A DNA stretch of 54,396 nucleotides from Microbacteriaceae bacterium PS02067 (GTDB lineage Bacteria; Actinomycetota; Actinomycetes; Actinomycetales; Microbacteriaceae), in NCBI GenBank assembly GCA_029960085.1, contig JASCPG010000013.1:1-54396 (forward strand). Reading direction: 5' to 3'. The translations under genes were made by a program, and so were the position numbers. Numbering within the stretch: position 1 is the stretch's first letter; every line of letters starts with the position of its first letter. Of the stretch, positions 35,971 through 45,180 are shown in pieces. The notes under the pieces are model-generated. The model did not search any database. It was not told where the DNA came from and worked only from the letters and a program-made list of their open reading frames with translations.

Positions 35971-36438
35971 GTGAACACGCGCCGTCTCGCGTCCGTCGCC
36001 CTCGCCGCAGCCGTCGTGCTCGGCACCACCGGCTGCAGCATGATCTCGCCGCAGGCGACGACGATCCCGTATTCGGCGGCCGACGGCGTCAACGTGCCGG
36101 CATCCGGCCCGCTCAAGGTCCGCAATGCGCTGTTCGTCGCGAACGAGGACGGGACGACGGCGAACTTCCTCGCCGCGGTCGTGAACGACACCGACAAGGC
36201 GGAGACGCTGCTCGTCGGCGTCGACGGGACCACGAAGCCCATCCGTGTGGCCGCACACTCCAGCGTCAGCCTCGGGTACGACAAGGCCGAACCGCTCGAG
36301 TTCACGGGGCTCGATGCACCCGCGGGCGTCGACCTGTCCACCTCGTTCCAGTCCGGTGACGGCGAGGCCGTCGTCTACGACGTGCCCGTGCTCGACGGGA
36401 CGCTCCCCTACCTCGCGGACTTCGTCCCGAAGGACTGA
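35971..36438 (+). CDS. Predicted lipoprotein, unknown function
   Basis: A 155-aa protein starting at GTG 35971 with GGAGGA upstream. A lipoprotein signal peptide ([17 protein letters not shown]) ends in a lipobox TTGC with Cys22. The mature domain looks like an immunoglobulin-type beta sandwich: [21 protein letters not shown], then [15 protein letters not shown]. It resembles small actinobacterial DUF4232/copper-binding-like lipoproteins only loosely. Its stop is convergent with regX3. Confidence 0.8.
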   Translation: MNTRRLASVALAAAVVLGTTGCSMISPQATTIPYSAADGVNVPASGPLKVRNALFVANEDGTTANFLAAVVNDTDKAETLLVGVDGTTKPIRVAAHSSVSLGYDKAEPLEFTGLDAPAGVDLSTSFQSGDGEAVVYDVPVLDGTLPYLADFVPKD

Positions 36439-36469
36439 GCGCCGCCCACGCGGGCGACCGCACCCGACC

Positions 36470-36508
36470 GGTGACCGCCACACGCGCCCGGTGCGCCGCG
36501 CGGTCACC
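36470..36508. terminator. Hairpin between lipoprotein gene and regX3
   Basis: GGTGACCGC (36470-36478) and GCGGTCACC (36500-36508) are perfect 9-bp arms with a 21-nt loop, in a convergent intergenic gap. No U-tract. Confidence 0.45.
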
Positions 36509-36531
36509 CGCACCGGCCCACCGCGCGCCCA

Positions 36532-37215
36532 CTACGCCTCGAAGCGGTACCCGAGCCCCCGGACCGTCAGCAGCATGACCGGCTCCGACGGATTCAGCTC
36601 GATGCGCGAGCGGATGCGCTTGATGTGCACGTCGAGCGTCTTCGTGTCGCCGAAGTAGTCGCTCCCCCAGACGCGGTCGATGAGCTGGCCACGGGTGAGG
36701 ACGCGCCCGGCGTTGCGCATGAGCACCTCGAGCAGCTCGAATTCCTTGAGCGGCATGGGGATCGTGGTGCCCTCGACGGCGACCGTGTGACGGTCGATGT
36801 CGAGCACGACGCGGCCGCCGTCGACGATCCGCTCGTCGAGTTCGACCTCGGCGGTGACGGTGCGGCGCAGCACGGCCCGCATGCGGGCGAGGAGTTCGCG
36901 CGATGAGTACGGCTTCGTGACGTAGTCGTCGGCTCCGAGCTCGAGCCCCACGACGATGTCGACTTCGGAGTCCTTCGCCGTGAGCATGATGATCGGCACC
37001 TTGGAGGTCGTCCGGATGATCCGGCAGACCTCGGTGCCCGGCATCCCGGGGAGCATGAGGTCCAACAGCACGATGTCGGCGCCGCGCGCCGTGTAGGCAT
37101 CCACCGCGGACGGGCCGTCCTCGGCGATCTCCACGTCGAATCCCTCACGGCGCAGCAGGTACGCCAGCGGGTCTGCGAGATCGGGCTCGTCCTCGACGAT
37201 GAGCACCCGGGTCAT
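36532..37215 (-). CDS. regX3: Response regulator RegX3/PhoP-like
   Basis: A 227-aa OmpR-family regulator: acidic pair VEDEPD, phospho-Asp in VLLDLMLPGMPG, Lys in DDYVTKPYS, and a winged helix with GSDYFGDTKTLDVHIKRIRSRIE and VRGLGYRFEA. Linkage to senX3 and divergent phoU fits the phosphate-starvation system. The ATG overlaps the senX3 stop (ATGA). It probably binds the 11-nt repeats upstream of phoU and ppk. Confidence 0.92.
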   Translation of the reverse strand: MTRVLIVEDEPDLADPLAYLLRREGFDVEIAEDGPSAVDAYTARGADIVLLDLMLPGMPGTEVCRIIRTTSKVPIIMLTAKDSEVDIVVGLELGADDYVTKPYSSRELLARMRAVLRRTVTAEVELDERIVDGGRVVLDIDRHTVAVEGTTIPMPLKEFELLEVLMRNAGRVLTRGQLIDRVWGSDYFGDTKTLDVHIKRIRSRIELNPSEPVMLLTVRGLGYRFEA

Positions 37216-38417
37216 TGCTGGTCTCCCTCCGCCGGCACGCCGGCTTCCTTCTTCGACTTCTTCTTCGCCTTCTTCTTGCGCGGCTTCGTCGCGGCGCCTT
37301 CCGGGGCGGGGATCGCGGGCAGGCGCACGGTGAACGTCGACCCGCGACCGGGTCGCGACCACAGCTCGACCTCTCCGCCGTGGCGCTGCACGGCGTGCTT
37401 CACGATCGACAGGCCGAGCCCCGTGCCACCGGTGCGTCGCGAGCGGGCCTGGTCGGCGCGGTAGAACCGTTCGAAGACGCGCTGCTGCTCGCCTTCGGGG
37501 ATGCCGATGCCGTGATCGGTGACGGCGATCTCGACGGTCTCCCCGACCACCTTGACGCCGACGCCGACCTGCCCTTTGGGGGGCGAGTACGCGATTGCGT
37601 TGGCGACGAGATTCCCGATCGCCTCGGTGAGCACCTGGACGTCGCCGCGCACGTAGGCTTTGCGGGACCCGCCACGGGCGATCTCGATGCCTGCGGCGTG
37701 GGCGGCGACCGCCTGCGACTCGATCGCGACAGTGACGACCTCGTCGACCGACACGTCGCGCAACTCCGTGAGGTCGTCGGCGGACTGCAGACGGGAGAGG
37801 TTCATGATGCGCGACGTGAGCTGCGCGAGGCGGGATGCCTCGGCGCTCAGCCGGTGCGCGAAGTGACGCACCTGATCCGGGTCGTCGGCGGCCGATTCGA
37901 TCGCCTCGGCGAGGAGTGTGACGGCGCCCACGGGGGTCTTCAGCTCGTGGCTCGTGTTCGACACGAAGTCGCGGCGCATCTCCTCGACCCGCTCGTGCTC
38001 GGTGATGTCGCGGATGACGACGAGCGTGAGACGCGGTGTGATGACGCTCGCCCGTGCCGTGACGAGCCGCTGCTCGACGCCACGCCGGAGGCGCAGCGTC
38101 TCGGTCTCGGAACTCTCCGCACGGCGCGCCGCTCGCACCACCGAGCGCAGCTCATCGCCCGGCAGGGAGTACCCCTCGAACATGCCGAACAACTCCGCAG
38201 GCGCCGATACGGCGACGATCTGCAGCGAGGCATCCACCACGACGGCCGCTTCGTCCATGCCCTGCAGCACCGACGCGGTGCCGTCGGGCAGCGCGAGGGA
38301 TGCCTCGACACGCGCGCGGTCACGGGCCCGCAGCGCGACGAGCACGAGCGAAGCGAGCAACCCGCCGAAGAGCGCGCCGACGGCGAGCGCAACGGCGGCG
38401 AGCGGCGTCGAATCCAT
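37212..38417 (-). CDS. senX3: Phosphate-responsive histidine kinase SenX3
   Basis: A 401-aa kinase: a single N-terminal TM (about 7-29), a PAS-like domain (DEAAVVVDASLQIVAVSAP), HisKA with NTSHELKTPVGAV (phospho-His), and an ATPase domain (DHGIGIPEGE, GGTGLGLSIVKHAV). The C-terminal 25 residues are Lys-rich (KPRKKKAKKKSKKE), which is unusual. PhoU is encoded divergently and should relay phosphate status to it. ATG 38417. Confidence 0.92.
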   Translation of the reverse strand: MDSTPLAAVALAVGALFGGLLASLVLVALRARDRARVEASLALPDGTASVLQGMDEAAVVVDASLQIVAVSAPAELFGMFEGYSLPGDELRSVVRAARRAESSETETLRLRRGVEQRLVTARASVITPRLTLVVIRDITEHERVEEMRRDFVSNTSHELKTPVGAVTLLAEAIESAADDPDQVRHFAHRLSAEASRLAQLTSRIMNLSRLQSADDLTELRDVSVDEVVTVAIESQAVAAHAAGIEIARGGSRKAYVRGDVQVLTEAIGNLVANAIAYSPPKGQVGVGVKVVGETVEIAVTDHGIGIPEGEQQRVFERFYRADQARSRRTGGTGLGLSIVKHAVQRHGGEVELWSRPGRGSTFTVRLPAIPAPEGAATKPRKKKAKKKSKKEAGVPAEGDQQ

Positions 38418-38490
38418 AGCCACCAGCGTAGGGTGGTCACGAGTGCGCGAACCGCCGTTCACGAAGATGCCCCGGCACCTCGTCGGCAGT

Positions 38491-38523
38491 GTTCACCACG
38501 GGGGAACCGTCCGTTAACCTTCG
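38491..38523 (+). promoter_or_regulatory. Candidate PHO box upstream of phoU
   Basis: Three 11-nt units: GTTCACCACGG, GGGAACCGTCC, GTTAACCTTCG. The 11-nt direct-repeat period and GTTCACC core match actinobacterial PhoP/RegX3 boxes. It lies 95-127 nt before phoU in the 200-bp gap shared with senX3, so it could act on both. Confidence 0.6.
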
Positions 38524-38617
38524 GGCGGGAGGATCACCCCGTCGCTGCCCGTCGGGTGGCGCGTTCCCCGCGGCATCCGGCCGCCAGCTACCCGCTCGCT
38601 ATGAGGAGAGTCCCCCG

Positions 38618-39322
38618 ATGCGCGAAGTGTTCCACCAGTCGCTCGAAGACGTGCAGGCGCGTCTGGTCGAGATCGCCGAACTCGTCACCGTCGCGATCGA
38701 GAAGGCAACGCGTGCGTTCGGATCGAGCGACGTGGCGCTGGCCGAAGAGGTCATCGAGGCCGACCAGGTCATCGACGACAAGGCGATCGAGCTCGACGAG
38801 CTCGCCATCCAGATCCTCGCCCGCCAGCAGCCCGTCGCGCGCGATCTCCGTATCGTCGTCGCCGCCCTCCGCGTGAGCGCGTCGCTCGAGCGGATGGGCG
38901 ACATCGCCGAGCACATCGCACAGCTGACCCGCATGCGCTTCCCCGAGCGGGCGATCCCGAAGGGCCTGAAGGGCACGTTCACCAAGATGGGCGAGCTCGA
39001 CGTCGAGGTCTCGCGGACGCTCACGGAGCTCCTGCGCACCGAGGATCTCTCGCTCGTCGAGACGCTCCGCGCCCTCGACGACAAGCTCGACGACGGCCAC
39101 CTCGCGGTGTTCGAGAAGGTCCTGAGCGACAACTGGCAGGGCGAGGCCGCCGCGACGGTGGATGCCACGCTCGCGAGCCGGTATCTCGAGCGTTTCGCCG
39201 ACCACGCCGTGTCGGTCGCGAAGAAGGTCGCCTACCTCGCGACGGGCGACTGGAAGTCCGACACCGACGCGATCGCCGTCATCGTCGGCGAAGCGACCGC
39301 CGAGGCGACCGCCGAGGACTGA
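38618..39322 (+). CDS. phoU: Phosphate signalling protein PhoU
   Basis: A 234-aa protein of two PhoU three-helix repeats. The conserved acidic metal-binding stretches are visible: EADQVIDDKAIELDELAIQIL in repeat 1 with RVSASLERMGDIAEHI, and ASRYLERFADHAVSVAKKVAYL in repeat 2. MREVFHQSLEDVQ is the usual start. PhoU lowers SenX3 kinase activity when phosphate is ample. No pst genes are adjacent. The -35/-10 region should lie near the PHO box. Confidence 0.93.
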   Translation: MREVFHQSLEDVQARLVEIAELVTVAIEKATRAFGSSDVALAEEVIEADQVIDDKAIELDELAIQILARQQPVARDLRIVVAALRVSASLERMGDIAEHIAQLTRMRFPERAIPKGLKGTFTKMGELDVEVSRTLTELLRTEDLSLVETLRALDDKLDDGHLAVFEKVLSDNWQGEAAATVDATLASRYLERFADHAVSVAKKVAYLATGDWKSDTDAIAVIVGEATAEATAED

Positions 39323-39348
39323 GCGCCGCGCGGACACGCAGATACGCG

Positions 39349-39380
39349 AAGAGGGGGATGCCGATCGGCATCCCCCTCTT
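39349..39380. terminator. Perfect 32-nt palindromic terminator
   Basis: AAGAGGGGGATGCCGA and its exact complement TCGGCATCCCCCTCTT abut, between convergent phoU and gpm. It can terminate both strands. It contains two inverted copies of the window's enriched heptamer GGATGCC/GGCATCC. Confidence 0.8.
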
Positions 39381-39392
39381 GGCGTTCCCGGG

Positions 39393-40142
39393 TTACTTCT
39401 TGCCCTGGTTCGCCACGGCGGCGGCACCGGCGGCGGCGGCTTCGGGGTCGAGGTACTCGCCCGCGCCGATCGGCTCGAAGTTCTCGTCGAGGCGGTAGAC
39501 GAGCGGGATGCCCGTCGGGATGTTGAGCTCGGCGATGTCGGCGTCGCTGATGCCGTCGAGGTGCTTCACGAGGCCACGGAGCGAGTTGCCGTGCGCCGTG
39601 ACGAGCACGGTCTTGCCGCTCGCGAGGTCGGGCTTGATGTCCGACTCCCAGTACGGCAGCAGGCGGTCGATCACGAGCTTGAGCGACTCGGTGTCGGGGA
39701 CCTCGCCGTCGATGTGCGCGTAGCGCGGGTCGCCCACCTGGCTGTACTCGTCGTCCGCGGGGAGCGGGGGCGGCGGGACGTCGAAGGAGCGGCGCCACAG
39801 CATGAACTGCTCGTTGCCGAACTCCTCGAGGGTCTGCGCCTTGTCCTTGCCCTGGAGAGCACCGTAGTGACGCTCGTTGAGGCGCCACGACCGCTTCACG
39901 GGGATCCACAGCCGGTCGGCGGTGTCGAGCGCGATGTTGGCGGTCTGGATGGCGCGGCTGAGGAGCGAGGTGTGCAGGACGTCGGGGAGGATGCCCGACT
40001 CCTTCAGCAGCTCGCCGCCGTGCGCGGCCTCGCCGCGGCCCTGCTCGGTCAGGCGGACATCCACCCAACCCGTGAACTGGTTCGTCTTGTTCCACTCGCT
40101 CTGCCCGTGGCGGAGGAGGATCAGCGTGTAGGGAGCGGTCAT
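39393..40142 (-). CDS. gpmA: 2,3-bisphosphoglycerate-dependent phosphoglycerate mutase
   Basis: A 249-aa dPGM of glycolysis. The phosphohistidine motif is [10 protein letters not shown], then [14 protein letters not shown] (catalytic Glu and Tyr) and [20 protein letters not shown] (second His). ATG 40142 ([13 protein letters not shown]) is preferred to the ATG 9 nt upstream because family members start so. The C-terminal tail is Ala-rich. Linkage of phoU and gpm is common in actinobacteria. Confidence 0.94.
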   Translation of the reverse strand: MTAPYTLILLRHGQSEWNKTNQFTGWVDVRLTEQGRGEAAHGGELLKESGILPDVLHTSLLSRAIQTANIALDTADRLWIPVKRSWRLNERHYGALQGKDKAQTLEEFGNEQFMLWRRSFDVPPPPLPADDEYSQVGDPRYAHIDGEVPDTESLKLVIDRLLPYWESDIKPDLASGKTVLVTAHGNSLRGLVKHLDGISDADIAELNIPTGIPLVYRLDENFEPIGAGEYLDPEAAAAGAAAVANQGKK

Positions 40143-40183
40143 GCCTGTCATCCTACCGGCGTGGGCGCTGGCATCATGGGGTG

Positions 40184-41071
40184 ATGACGCCGGAGAAAGT
40201 GCCGCCTCGGCGCAGGGTTCCGGGCAACGCGGTCGGCGCCGTGAGCACCTCCTCCGCCGTCGTCGGGCAGATCACGCGCGGCACGACCAACACCAATCGG
40301 CTCCGCCGTGTCGACCGGTGGATCGCGCGGCATCCAGCGCTTCGCCGCACCCCCGATCCGCTCGTCGTCGACCTCGGCTACGGAGCGAGCGGTGTCACGG
40401 CGTTCGAGCTCGAGGCGCGGCTGCGGCGGGCGCGCGCCGACGTCGAGGTCGTCGGCCTCGAGATCGATCCCGCCCGGGTCACCAGGGCACGCGCGCAGCT
40501 CGATGAGGTCCGCGCCGGGCGGACACCCTTCGCCATCGACGCGCGGGTCTCGTTCGCCCGCGGGGGCTTCGAGGTGCCGCTCTCGGGCGCGGCGGTCCGC
40601 CGGCCCGCGGTGATCCGCGCGTTCAACGTGCTGCGCCAGTACGACGCCGCCGACGTCCCCGGAGCGTGGGCCCTCATGGCGGCGCGACTGCAGCCGGGCG
40701 GGATCCTCGTCGAGGGCACGTGCGACGAGCTCGGTCGGGTCAGCACCTGGATCGAAGTGGGTGCGGATGCCGCACCGCGCTCTCTCACGGTGTCGCTGCG
40801 CCTCGCGGGCCTCGACTCCCCCGCGATCGCCGCCGAGCGCCTGCCGAAGGCGCTCATCCACCGGAACGTGCCGGGCGAGCGGGTGCACGCCTTCCTCGCG
40901 GCGCTCGAGACCGAGTGGGTGCGTGCCGTCGCATCCTCGGCCTTCGGGCCGGAGCACCGCTGGCGCACCGCGCTGCAGGCGATGGCGGATGCCGGCTGGC
41001 CTGTGCAGGGGCGCAGCCGGTGGCGCCTGGGTGAGGTCACCGTGCCCTGGAGCGCCGTCGCACCGGCATGA
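40184..41071 (+). CDS. Class I SAM-dependent methyltransferase
   Basis: A 295-aa protein with the SAM-binding motif [21 protein letters not shown] (about 61-80), an acidic residue ending strand 2 in [11 protein letters not shown] and motif IV/post-I near [14 protein letters not shown] 40181 directly precedes ATG 40184; either could start. No ribosome site. Substrate unknown. It is divergent from gpm and convergent with the FUSC gene (10 bp). Confidence 0.82.
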   Translation: MTPEKVPPRRRVPGNAVGAVSTSSAVVGQITRGTTNTNRLRRVDRWIARHPALRRTPDPLVVDLGYGASGVTAFELEARLRRARADVEVVGLEIDPARVTRARAQLDEVRAGRTPFAIDARVSFARGGFEVPLSGAAVRRPAVIRAFNVLRQYDAADVPGAWALMAARLQPGGILVEGTCDELGRVSTWIEVGADAAPRSLTVSLRLAGLDSPAIAAERLPKALIHRNVPGERVHAFLAALETEWVRAVASSAFGPEHRWRTALQAMADAGWPVQGRSRWRLGEVTVPWSAVAPA

Positions 41072-41080
41072 GCGGAGGGC

Positions 41081-42190
41081 TCAGGTGCGCGGAAGCGCCG
41101 CGCGGGCGTCGGCTGCGGGCATTCCGGCGGCCGTCATGAGGTCGACGGCGAGCGGGCGGAGCGCACCGATGAGGTTCTGGTCGACGCTCGAGCGGCCCGC
41201 CGCGACCGCCGCCGGGTCCAGGCGCGACGCGACGGCACGCACCGCCTCGCGTGCGGCCGGCTCGTAGGAGATGTCGGAGATCGACTCGGAGATGAGCCGC
41301 GCCCCGGCACCGAGTTCGGCGAGGAGGTCGGCACCGACCGGTCGCGCGAGTCCGTCGTCGCACACGTAGACGACCCGACGACCGATGACGCGGAGGTTGC
41401 GGCTGGCGAGATCGAGCTGCGCGCGGATGCGCTCCTGGCGCTGGAACTCGAATCGCTGGCGACGCAGGAACGGCGAGATCCGGGCGATCGCGGCGCCGCT
41501 GTCGATCGCGCCGCGCCACGCGTCGAACGTGCGCTGAAGGGCCCGTGCCTTCGCCAGCCCCCGGTCGGCGCGCGTGCGATCGCCTCGGCGGAGCGCCTGC
41601 ACGAGGGTCGTGACGGCGGAGTCGAAGGCGGCGAGCGCTTCGACGCCCTCCCGTGTGACCGCGCGCAGAGGGCTCCGGGGAACGAGCGCGGTCACGAGGA
41701 GCGCCGCGACGCCCCCGATGACACCGTCGACGAGCCGCAGGAACGGCACATTCGCGGGGATGACCATGACGATCGCCGACTGGATGGCCGCCGCGATCGC
41801 GAAACCGGGCTGCCCCGAGAGGAAGCGGGCCGCGGCGAGGCTCACCGCGAGCGCGACGCCGAGCTGCCACCAGCCGGTGCCCGCGACGAGCACGATGAGC
41901 TCCGCGATGAGGATGCCGAGGATCATGCCGACCACCGTCTCGAGCACGCGACGCGGCCGGGCATCGCGCACGAGCCCGAGGCTCGAGATCGTGACGGTCG
42001 CGGCGAGCAGCGGCGCGGGGTGGCCGAGCACATAGTGCGCGAACGAGAACGCCCCGGTTGCGGCGATGACGATCTGCACGACCGCGAGCCACGAATCCTG
42101 CACCCGGAGCATGCCGCTGCGGAACCAGACGCCCGCACGACCGCCCTTCTGCGTCGTCACGGTGCCCGTCGGGAGGAACGGCGTGGTCAT
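41081..42190 (-). CDS. FUSC-family membrane protein
   Basis: A 369-aa protein with about six membrane helices in the N-terminal half (AVVQIVIAATGAFSFAHYVLG, PRRVLETVVGMILGILIAELI) and a long cytoplasmic helical C-terminus. This half-size arrangement fits the fusaric acid resistance/aromatic acid exporter family. ATG 42190. Substrate unknown. 16 bp separate it from the upstream ygfZ gene, same strand, so they may be co-transcribed. Confidence 0.85.
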   Translation of the reverse strand: MTTPFLPTGTVTTQKGGRAGVWFRSGMLRVQDSWLAVVQIVIAATGAFSFAHYVLGHPAPLLAATVTISSLGLVRDARPRRVLETVVGMILGILIAELIVLVAGTGWWQLGVALAVSLAAARFLSGQPGFAIAAAIQSAIVMVIPANVPFLRLVDGVIGGVAALLVTALVPRSPLRAVTREGVEALAAFDSAVTTLVQALRRGDRTRADRGLAKARALQRTFDAWRGAIDSGAAIARISPFLRRQRFEFQRQERIRAQLDLASRNLRVIGRRVVYVCDDGLARPVGADLLAELGAGARLISESISDISYEPAAREAVRAVASRLDPAAVAAGRSSVDQNLIGALRPLAVDLMTAAGMPAADARAALPRT

Positions 42191-42206
42191 CGGCGCCGCC
42201 CGCCCG

Positions 42207-43277
42207 TCACCGTCGGCGCGACAGCCGTGGCAAGCGCGGGACGGCGGCCGTGCGACCGGCGTCCGGCGGCACGATCGTCTCCTGCGCCGCGGCGACGTCG
42301 CCGTCGGCGGTCGCGACGGTGAGCGCGGCGTCGACGTCGACCGTGCGCTTGACGAGGGCGAGCGCGATCGGCCCCTCCTCGAAGTGGCGGGCCGCAGAGG
42401 TCACCGCACCGACGACCTCGCCGCCTGCGGACACCTCAGCGCCCGGCGCGGGCAGCGAAGACTCACTGCCGTCGAGCTGCAGCAGCACGAGCCGGCGGGG
42501 CGGATGCCCGAGGTTGTGCACCTTCGCGACGGTCTCCTGACCCCGGTAGCACCCCTTGTCGAGGTGGACGGCCGTGCGGAGCCAGTCGACCTCGTGCGGG
42601 AGCGCGCGGCCGTCGGCCTCGCGCTCCGCGCGCGGGCGCCACGCCGCGACGCGCAGCGCGTCGGCGGCGAGCTCTCCCGCAAGGGGCGCGCCCGAGGCGA
42701 GGAGCCGCTCGAACGCGTCGACGTCGACGATCGCCTCGGCCCAGTCGCGGCCTGCGCCGGGGTGGGGGTCGACGGCGGCGTAGCCCCAGCCGCCGGCGGC
42801 GACGTGAGGCCACGGGTCGTGCCAGACGAGATCGGCGCCGTCGACGCCGGCGATCGCGGCGCGGGTTCCCCCCACGACGCGATGCGTGTCGGAGGCATCC
42901 CGCGGGTCGACGCGCAACCGGAAGCGCATGCGCGTGAGGAACGTGAGGAGTGCATCGGCCCGCGAGCGATCGACGATGAGCCACGCGGTGTCGCCGTCGT
43001 CCACGACGGCCGCCGCATGCTCGACATGGCCCTGCGGATCGAGGACGAGAAGCTCCGTGCTCTCCCCCGGCGCGAGAGCTGCGAGCGCCTGCGACGTGAT
43101 CGAATCGAGCCACGTGAGGCGATCCGGGCCCGTCACCGCGAGGACAGCACGCGAGGCGAGGGGGGCGACGGCCGTGCCGTCGGCGAGCGCGCGCTGTTCG
43201 CGCAGCGGAGAGCCGAGGTGGACGAGGACGCCCTTCTCGACGACGGCGCCCGGCAGCGCCGAGACCGGGTCGCTCAT
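42207..43277 (-). CDS. ygfZ: YgfZ/GcvT-like folate-binding protein
   Basis: A 356-aa protein with the diagnostic C-terminal motif KGCYRGQETVAKVHNLGHPPRRLV, including the essential cysteine, plus DRLTWLDSITSQALAAL near the N-terminus. YgfZ proteins bind folate and help assemble or repair iron-sulfur enzymes. ATG 43277 overlaps the FABP stop (ATGA), so it is translationally coupled to that gene. Confidence 0.9.
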   Translation of the reverse strand: MSDPVSALPGAVVEKGVLVHLGSPLREQRALADGTAVAPLASRAVLAVTGPDRLTWLDSITSQALAALAPGESTELLVLDPQGHVEHAAAVVDDGDTAWLIVDRSRADALLTFLTRMRFRLRVDPRDASDTHRVVGGTRAAIAGVDGADLVWHDPWPHVAAGGWGYAAVDPHPGAGRDWAEAIVDVDAFERLLASGAPLAGELAADALRVAAWRPRAEREADGRALPHEVDWLRTAVHLDKGCYRGQETVAKVHNLGHPPRRLVLLQLDGSESSLPAPGAEVSAGGEVVGAVTSAARHFEEGPIALALVKRTVDVDAALTVATADGDVAAAQETIVPPDAGRTAAVPRLPRLSRRR

Positions 43278-43885
43278 TCCACCCGGGCCAGTCGTGCCGA
43301 CGCGTGCGAGGCGAGCGAGCCGCCGAGCGCGGCGATGTCCCACGCCCACAGCAGGTGCGCGTCGACGTAGCCGTACATGCGCGTCGCCGAGGCGTATGGC
43401 TTGGCGCTCGCGGGGCGGACGATCGCGTCGGATGCCAGGTCGATGCGGGGGCCCTTCACCTGGCCGAGGTAGAGCTCGCTGATGCCGTCGGAGTGGACGA
43501 TCGCGACCTCGAGGTCGAAGCCGCCGTCGGCGTTGCGGAGGGCCTCGACGTCGTCGGCCGTGCGGGGGGTCTCGCGAGCCTGCGTCGCGGGAAGGAGCGC
43601 GGGGCCTGCGTCTGTCGGGCCCTGCGGGCGGGCGAGCCGCCAGTAGCCGGTCTCGGCGACGAGGGGCGTGTGAGGAGCATCCTCGCCCTCGCCGATGATC
43701 CACGCCGTCGCGGCGTAGTTCACGAAGTCGCCGCCGTCATGGCTGAAGCTCACGCGGTGCCCGAACTCGCCTTCGAAGCGGTCATCGCCCGCGGAGTAGT
43801 CGATGACTCCCGTGCCCTCCCAGACGCCCAGCAGCCATGACAGCGGGACGAGATCCGCCGGAAGGTCGGTCGGAAGATCGAACAC
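43274..43885 (-). CDS. FABP-like heme/fatty-acid-binding beta-barrel protein
   Basis: A 203-aa protein starting at GTG 43885. It matches the DUF1794/nitrobindin-like FABP family: PLSWLLGVWEGTGVIDY near the start, GHRVSFSHDGGDFVNYAATAW, and SATRMYGYVDAHLLWAWDIAA at the end. Nitrobindin members bind heme and detoxify nitric oxide or peroxynitrite; this cannot be confirmed here. Start lies 5 nt after the stop of a 37-aa ORF and its stop overlaps ygfZ. Confidence 0.88.
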   Translation of the reverse strand: MFDLPTDLPADLVPLSWLLGVWEGTGVIDYSAGDDRFEGEFGHRVSFSHDGGDFVNYAATAWIIGEGEDAPHTPLVAETGYWRLARPQGPTDAGPALLPATQARETPRTADDVEALRNADGGFDLEVAIVHSDGISELYLGQVKGPRIDLASDAIVRPASAKPYASATRMYGYVDAHLLWAWDIAALGGSLASHASARLARVE

Positions 43886-43890
43886 GGCGC

Positions 43891-44004
43891 TCAGCGCTGG
43901 CCGCGGTAGAGGTTCTTGATCACGACGCCCGACACGAAGACGATCGCGAGCGAGGCGAGCGCGAGGAGCCCCACGAAGAAGAGTTCGAGTGCGACGAGGT
44001 CCAT
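43891..44004 (-). CDS. 37-aa membrane microprotein
   Basis: ATG 44004 opens a 37-aa frame beginning MDLVALELFFVGLLALAS and ending KNLYRGQR, a single membrane helix with a basic cytoplasmic end. It is followed after 5 nt by the GTG of the FABP gene and its own ribosome site is not obvious. The spacing, codon use and physical coupling to FABP-ygfZ argue that it is real. Function unknown. Confidence 0.7.
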   Translation of the reverse strand: MDLVALELFFVGLLALASLAIVFVSGVVIKNLYRGQR

Positions 44005-44034
44005 GGGAACACTCTACTCGCCCGGCGGCGCGCG

Positions 44035-44334
44035 TCAGGCGAAGAGGCTCGCGAGCCCGAGCCCCAGTCCGATGAGACCGACGACGATGAAGGCGCCGAG
44101 CGCGCTCGCGGCGACGCGGCGCAGGAAACCCTCCGAGTGCCCCCGGACGAGCTGCACGACGAAGGACAGCACGATGCAGCCGGCGAGGCCGATCGACATC
44201 CAGGCGCCGCGCCACTCCGGCGGGGCGAAGATGCCGATGGCGATCGCGATCACCGCGGCGGCGATCCACACGGCGATGATCCCGCCGAGGCCGCTGCGCA
44301 GCGCGATACCGGGGAGCGTCATGTCATCCATCAT
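44035..44334 (-). CDS. Three-helix membrane protein, unknown function
   Basis: A 99-aa protein with three hydrophobic segments (about 15-37, 47-67, 76-98): IIAVWIAAAVIAIAIGIFA, WMSIGLAGCIVLSFVVQLV and ALGAFIVVGLIGLGLGLASLFA. Several Met codons (44334, 44331, 44322) could start it; the first is used. It is divergent from glnR with 104 bp between. No family recognised. Confidence 0.65.
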   Translation of the reverse strand: MMDDMTLPGIALRSGLGGIIAVWIAAAVIAIAIGIFAPPEWRGAWMSIGLAGCIVLSFVVQLVRGHSEGFLRRVAASALGAFIVVGLIGLGLGLASLFA

Positions 44335-44438
44335 GACCGACCCGACCGGCGGATGCACACCGGCGAGCGCGGACGGCGTGTGCCCCGCGTGGTCGTAGGA
44401 TGGGGTCACGGTCCGCCCGTCGGTCCGGAAGGGACCGC

Positions 44439-45137
44439 ATGGCTCAGCTTCTCGTCTTGAGTTCCGCCCTCGGCGGCGGCCCCGTCCTGCCCGCCCTCGA
44501 GCTGCTCAGCCACCGGGTGCGACAGATCCCGGCCGAGCCGGCACAGCTCGTCAACGCCCCGAGCGCGGATGTCATCTTCGTCGATGCCCGCACCGACCTC
44601 GTCGGCGCGAAATCGCTCTGCAAGATCCTCAACACGACGGGCCTCGACGCCCCTCTCGTCCTCGTCGTCACCGAAGGCGGGCTCACCGCCGTGTCCACCG
44701 ACTGGGGCATCGACGACGTCATCCTCCTCACCGCGGGCCCGGCCGAGGTCGACGCCCGCATCCGCCTCGCCATCGGGCGTCAGAGCGCCGAGCAGGTCTC
44801 GAGCCGCATCCAGACCTCGGGCGTCACGATCGACGAGTCGTCCTATTCGGCGAAGGTGCACGGCCGGCCGCTCGACCTCACCTACAAGGAGTTCCAGCTG
44901 CTCCACTTCTTCGCGACGCACCCCTCACGGGTCTTCACGCGCGAGCAGCTCTTGAGCGAAGTGTGGGGGTACGACTACTTCGGCGGCACCCGCACGGTCG
45001 ACGTGCACGTGCGGCGGCTTCGCGCCAAGCTCGGCGACCTCGAACAGCTCATCGGCACGGTCCGGAACGTCGGCTATCGCTTCAATGTCTACGACGACGA
45101 TCAGGTCCCCGCTCCGAGGGAGCGCTCGGGAGCCTGA
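44439..45137 (+). CDS. glnR: Nitrogen regulator GlnR
   Basis: A 232-aa orphan OmpR-type regulator matching mycobacterial GlnR closely: [12 protein letters not shown] (Asp44, Asp49), [32 protein letters not shown], then the winged helix [20 protein letters not shown] and [23 protein letters not shown]. GlnR regulates nitrogen assimilation and needs no phosphorylation because its receiver lacks the usual pocket. ATG 44439 with GGAAGGGA upstream and a TAGGAT -10 at 44396. ppk follows 43 bp downstream. Confidence 0.93.
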   Translation: MAQLLVLSSALGGGPVLPALELLSHRVRQIPAEPAQLVNAPSADVIFVDARTDLVGAKSLCKILNTTGLDAPLVLVVTEGGLTAVSTDWGIDDVILLTAGPAEVDARIRLAIGRQSAEQVSSRIQTSGVTIDESSYSAKVHGRPLDLTYKEFQLLHFFATHPSRVFTREQLLSEVWGYDYFGGTRTVDVHVRRLRAKLGDLEQLIGTVRNVGYRFNVYDDDQVPAPRERSGA

Positions 45138-45141
45138 CGCG

Positions 45142-45174
45142 GTTAACGCGCCGGTCACCTGCCCCTGACATGAT
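45142..45174 (+). promoter_or_regulatory. Candidate PHO box upstream of ppk
   Basis: Three 11-nt units: GTTAACGCGCC, GGTCACCTGCC, CCTGACATGAT. The first two keep the GTNAC/GTCACC core and spacing of the phoU box; the third is degenerate. It lies immediately before the ppk start at 45181 and could overlap its promoter. Weaker than the phoU box. Confidence 0.45.
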
Positions 45175-45180
45175 GAAGGG

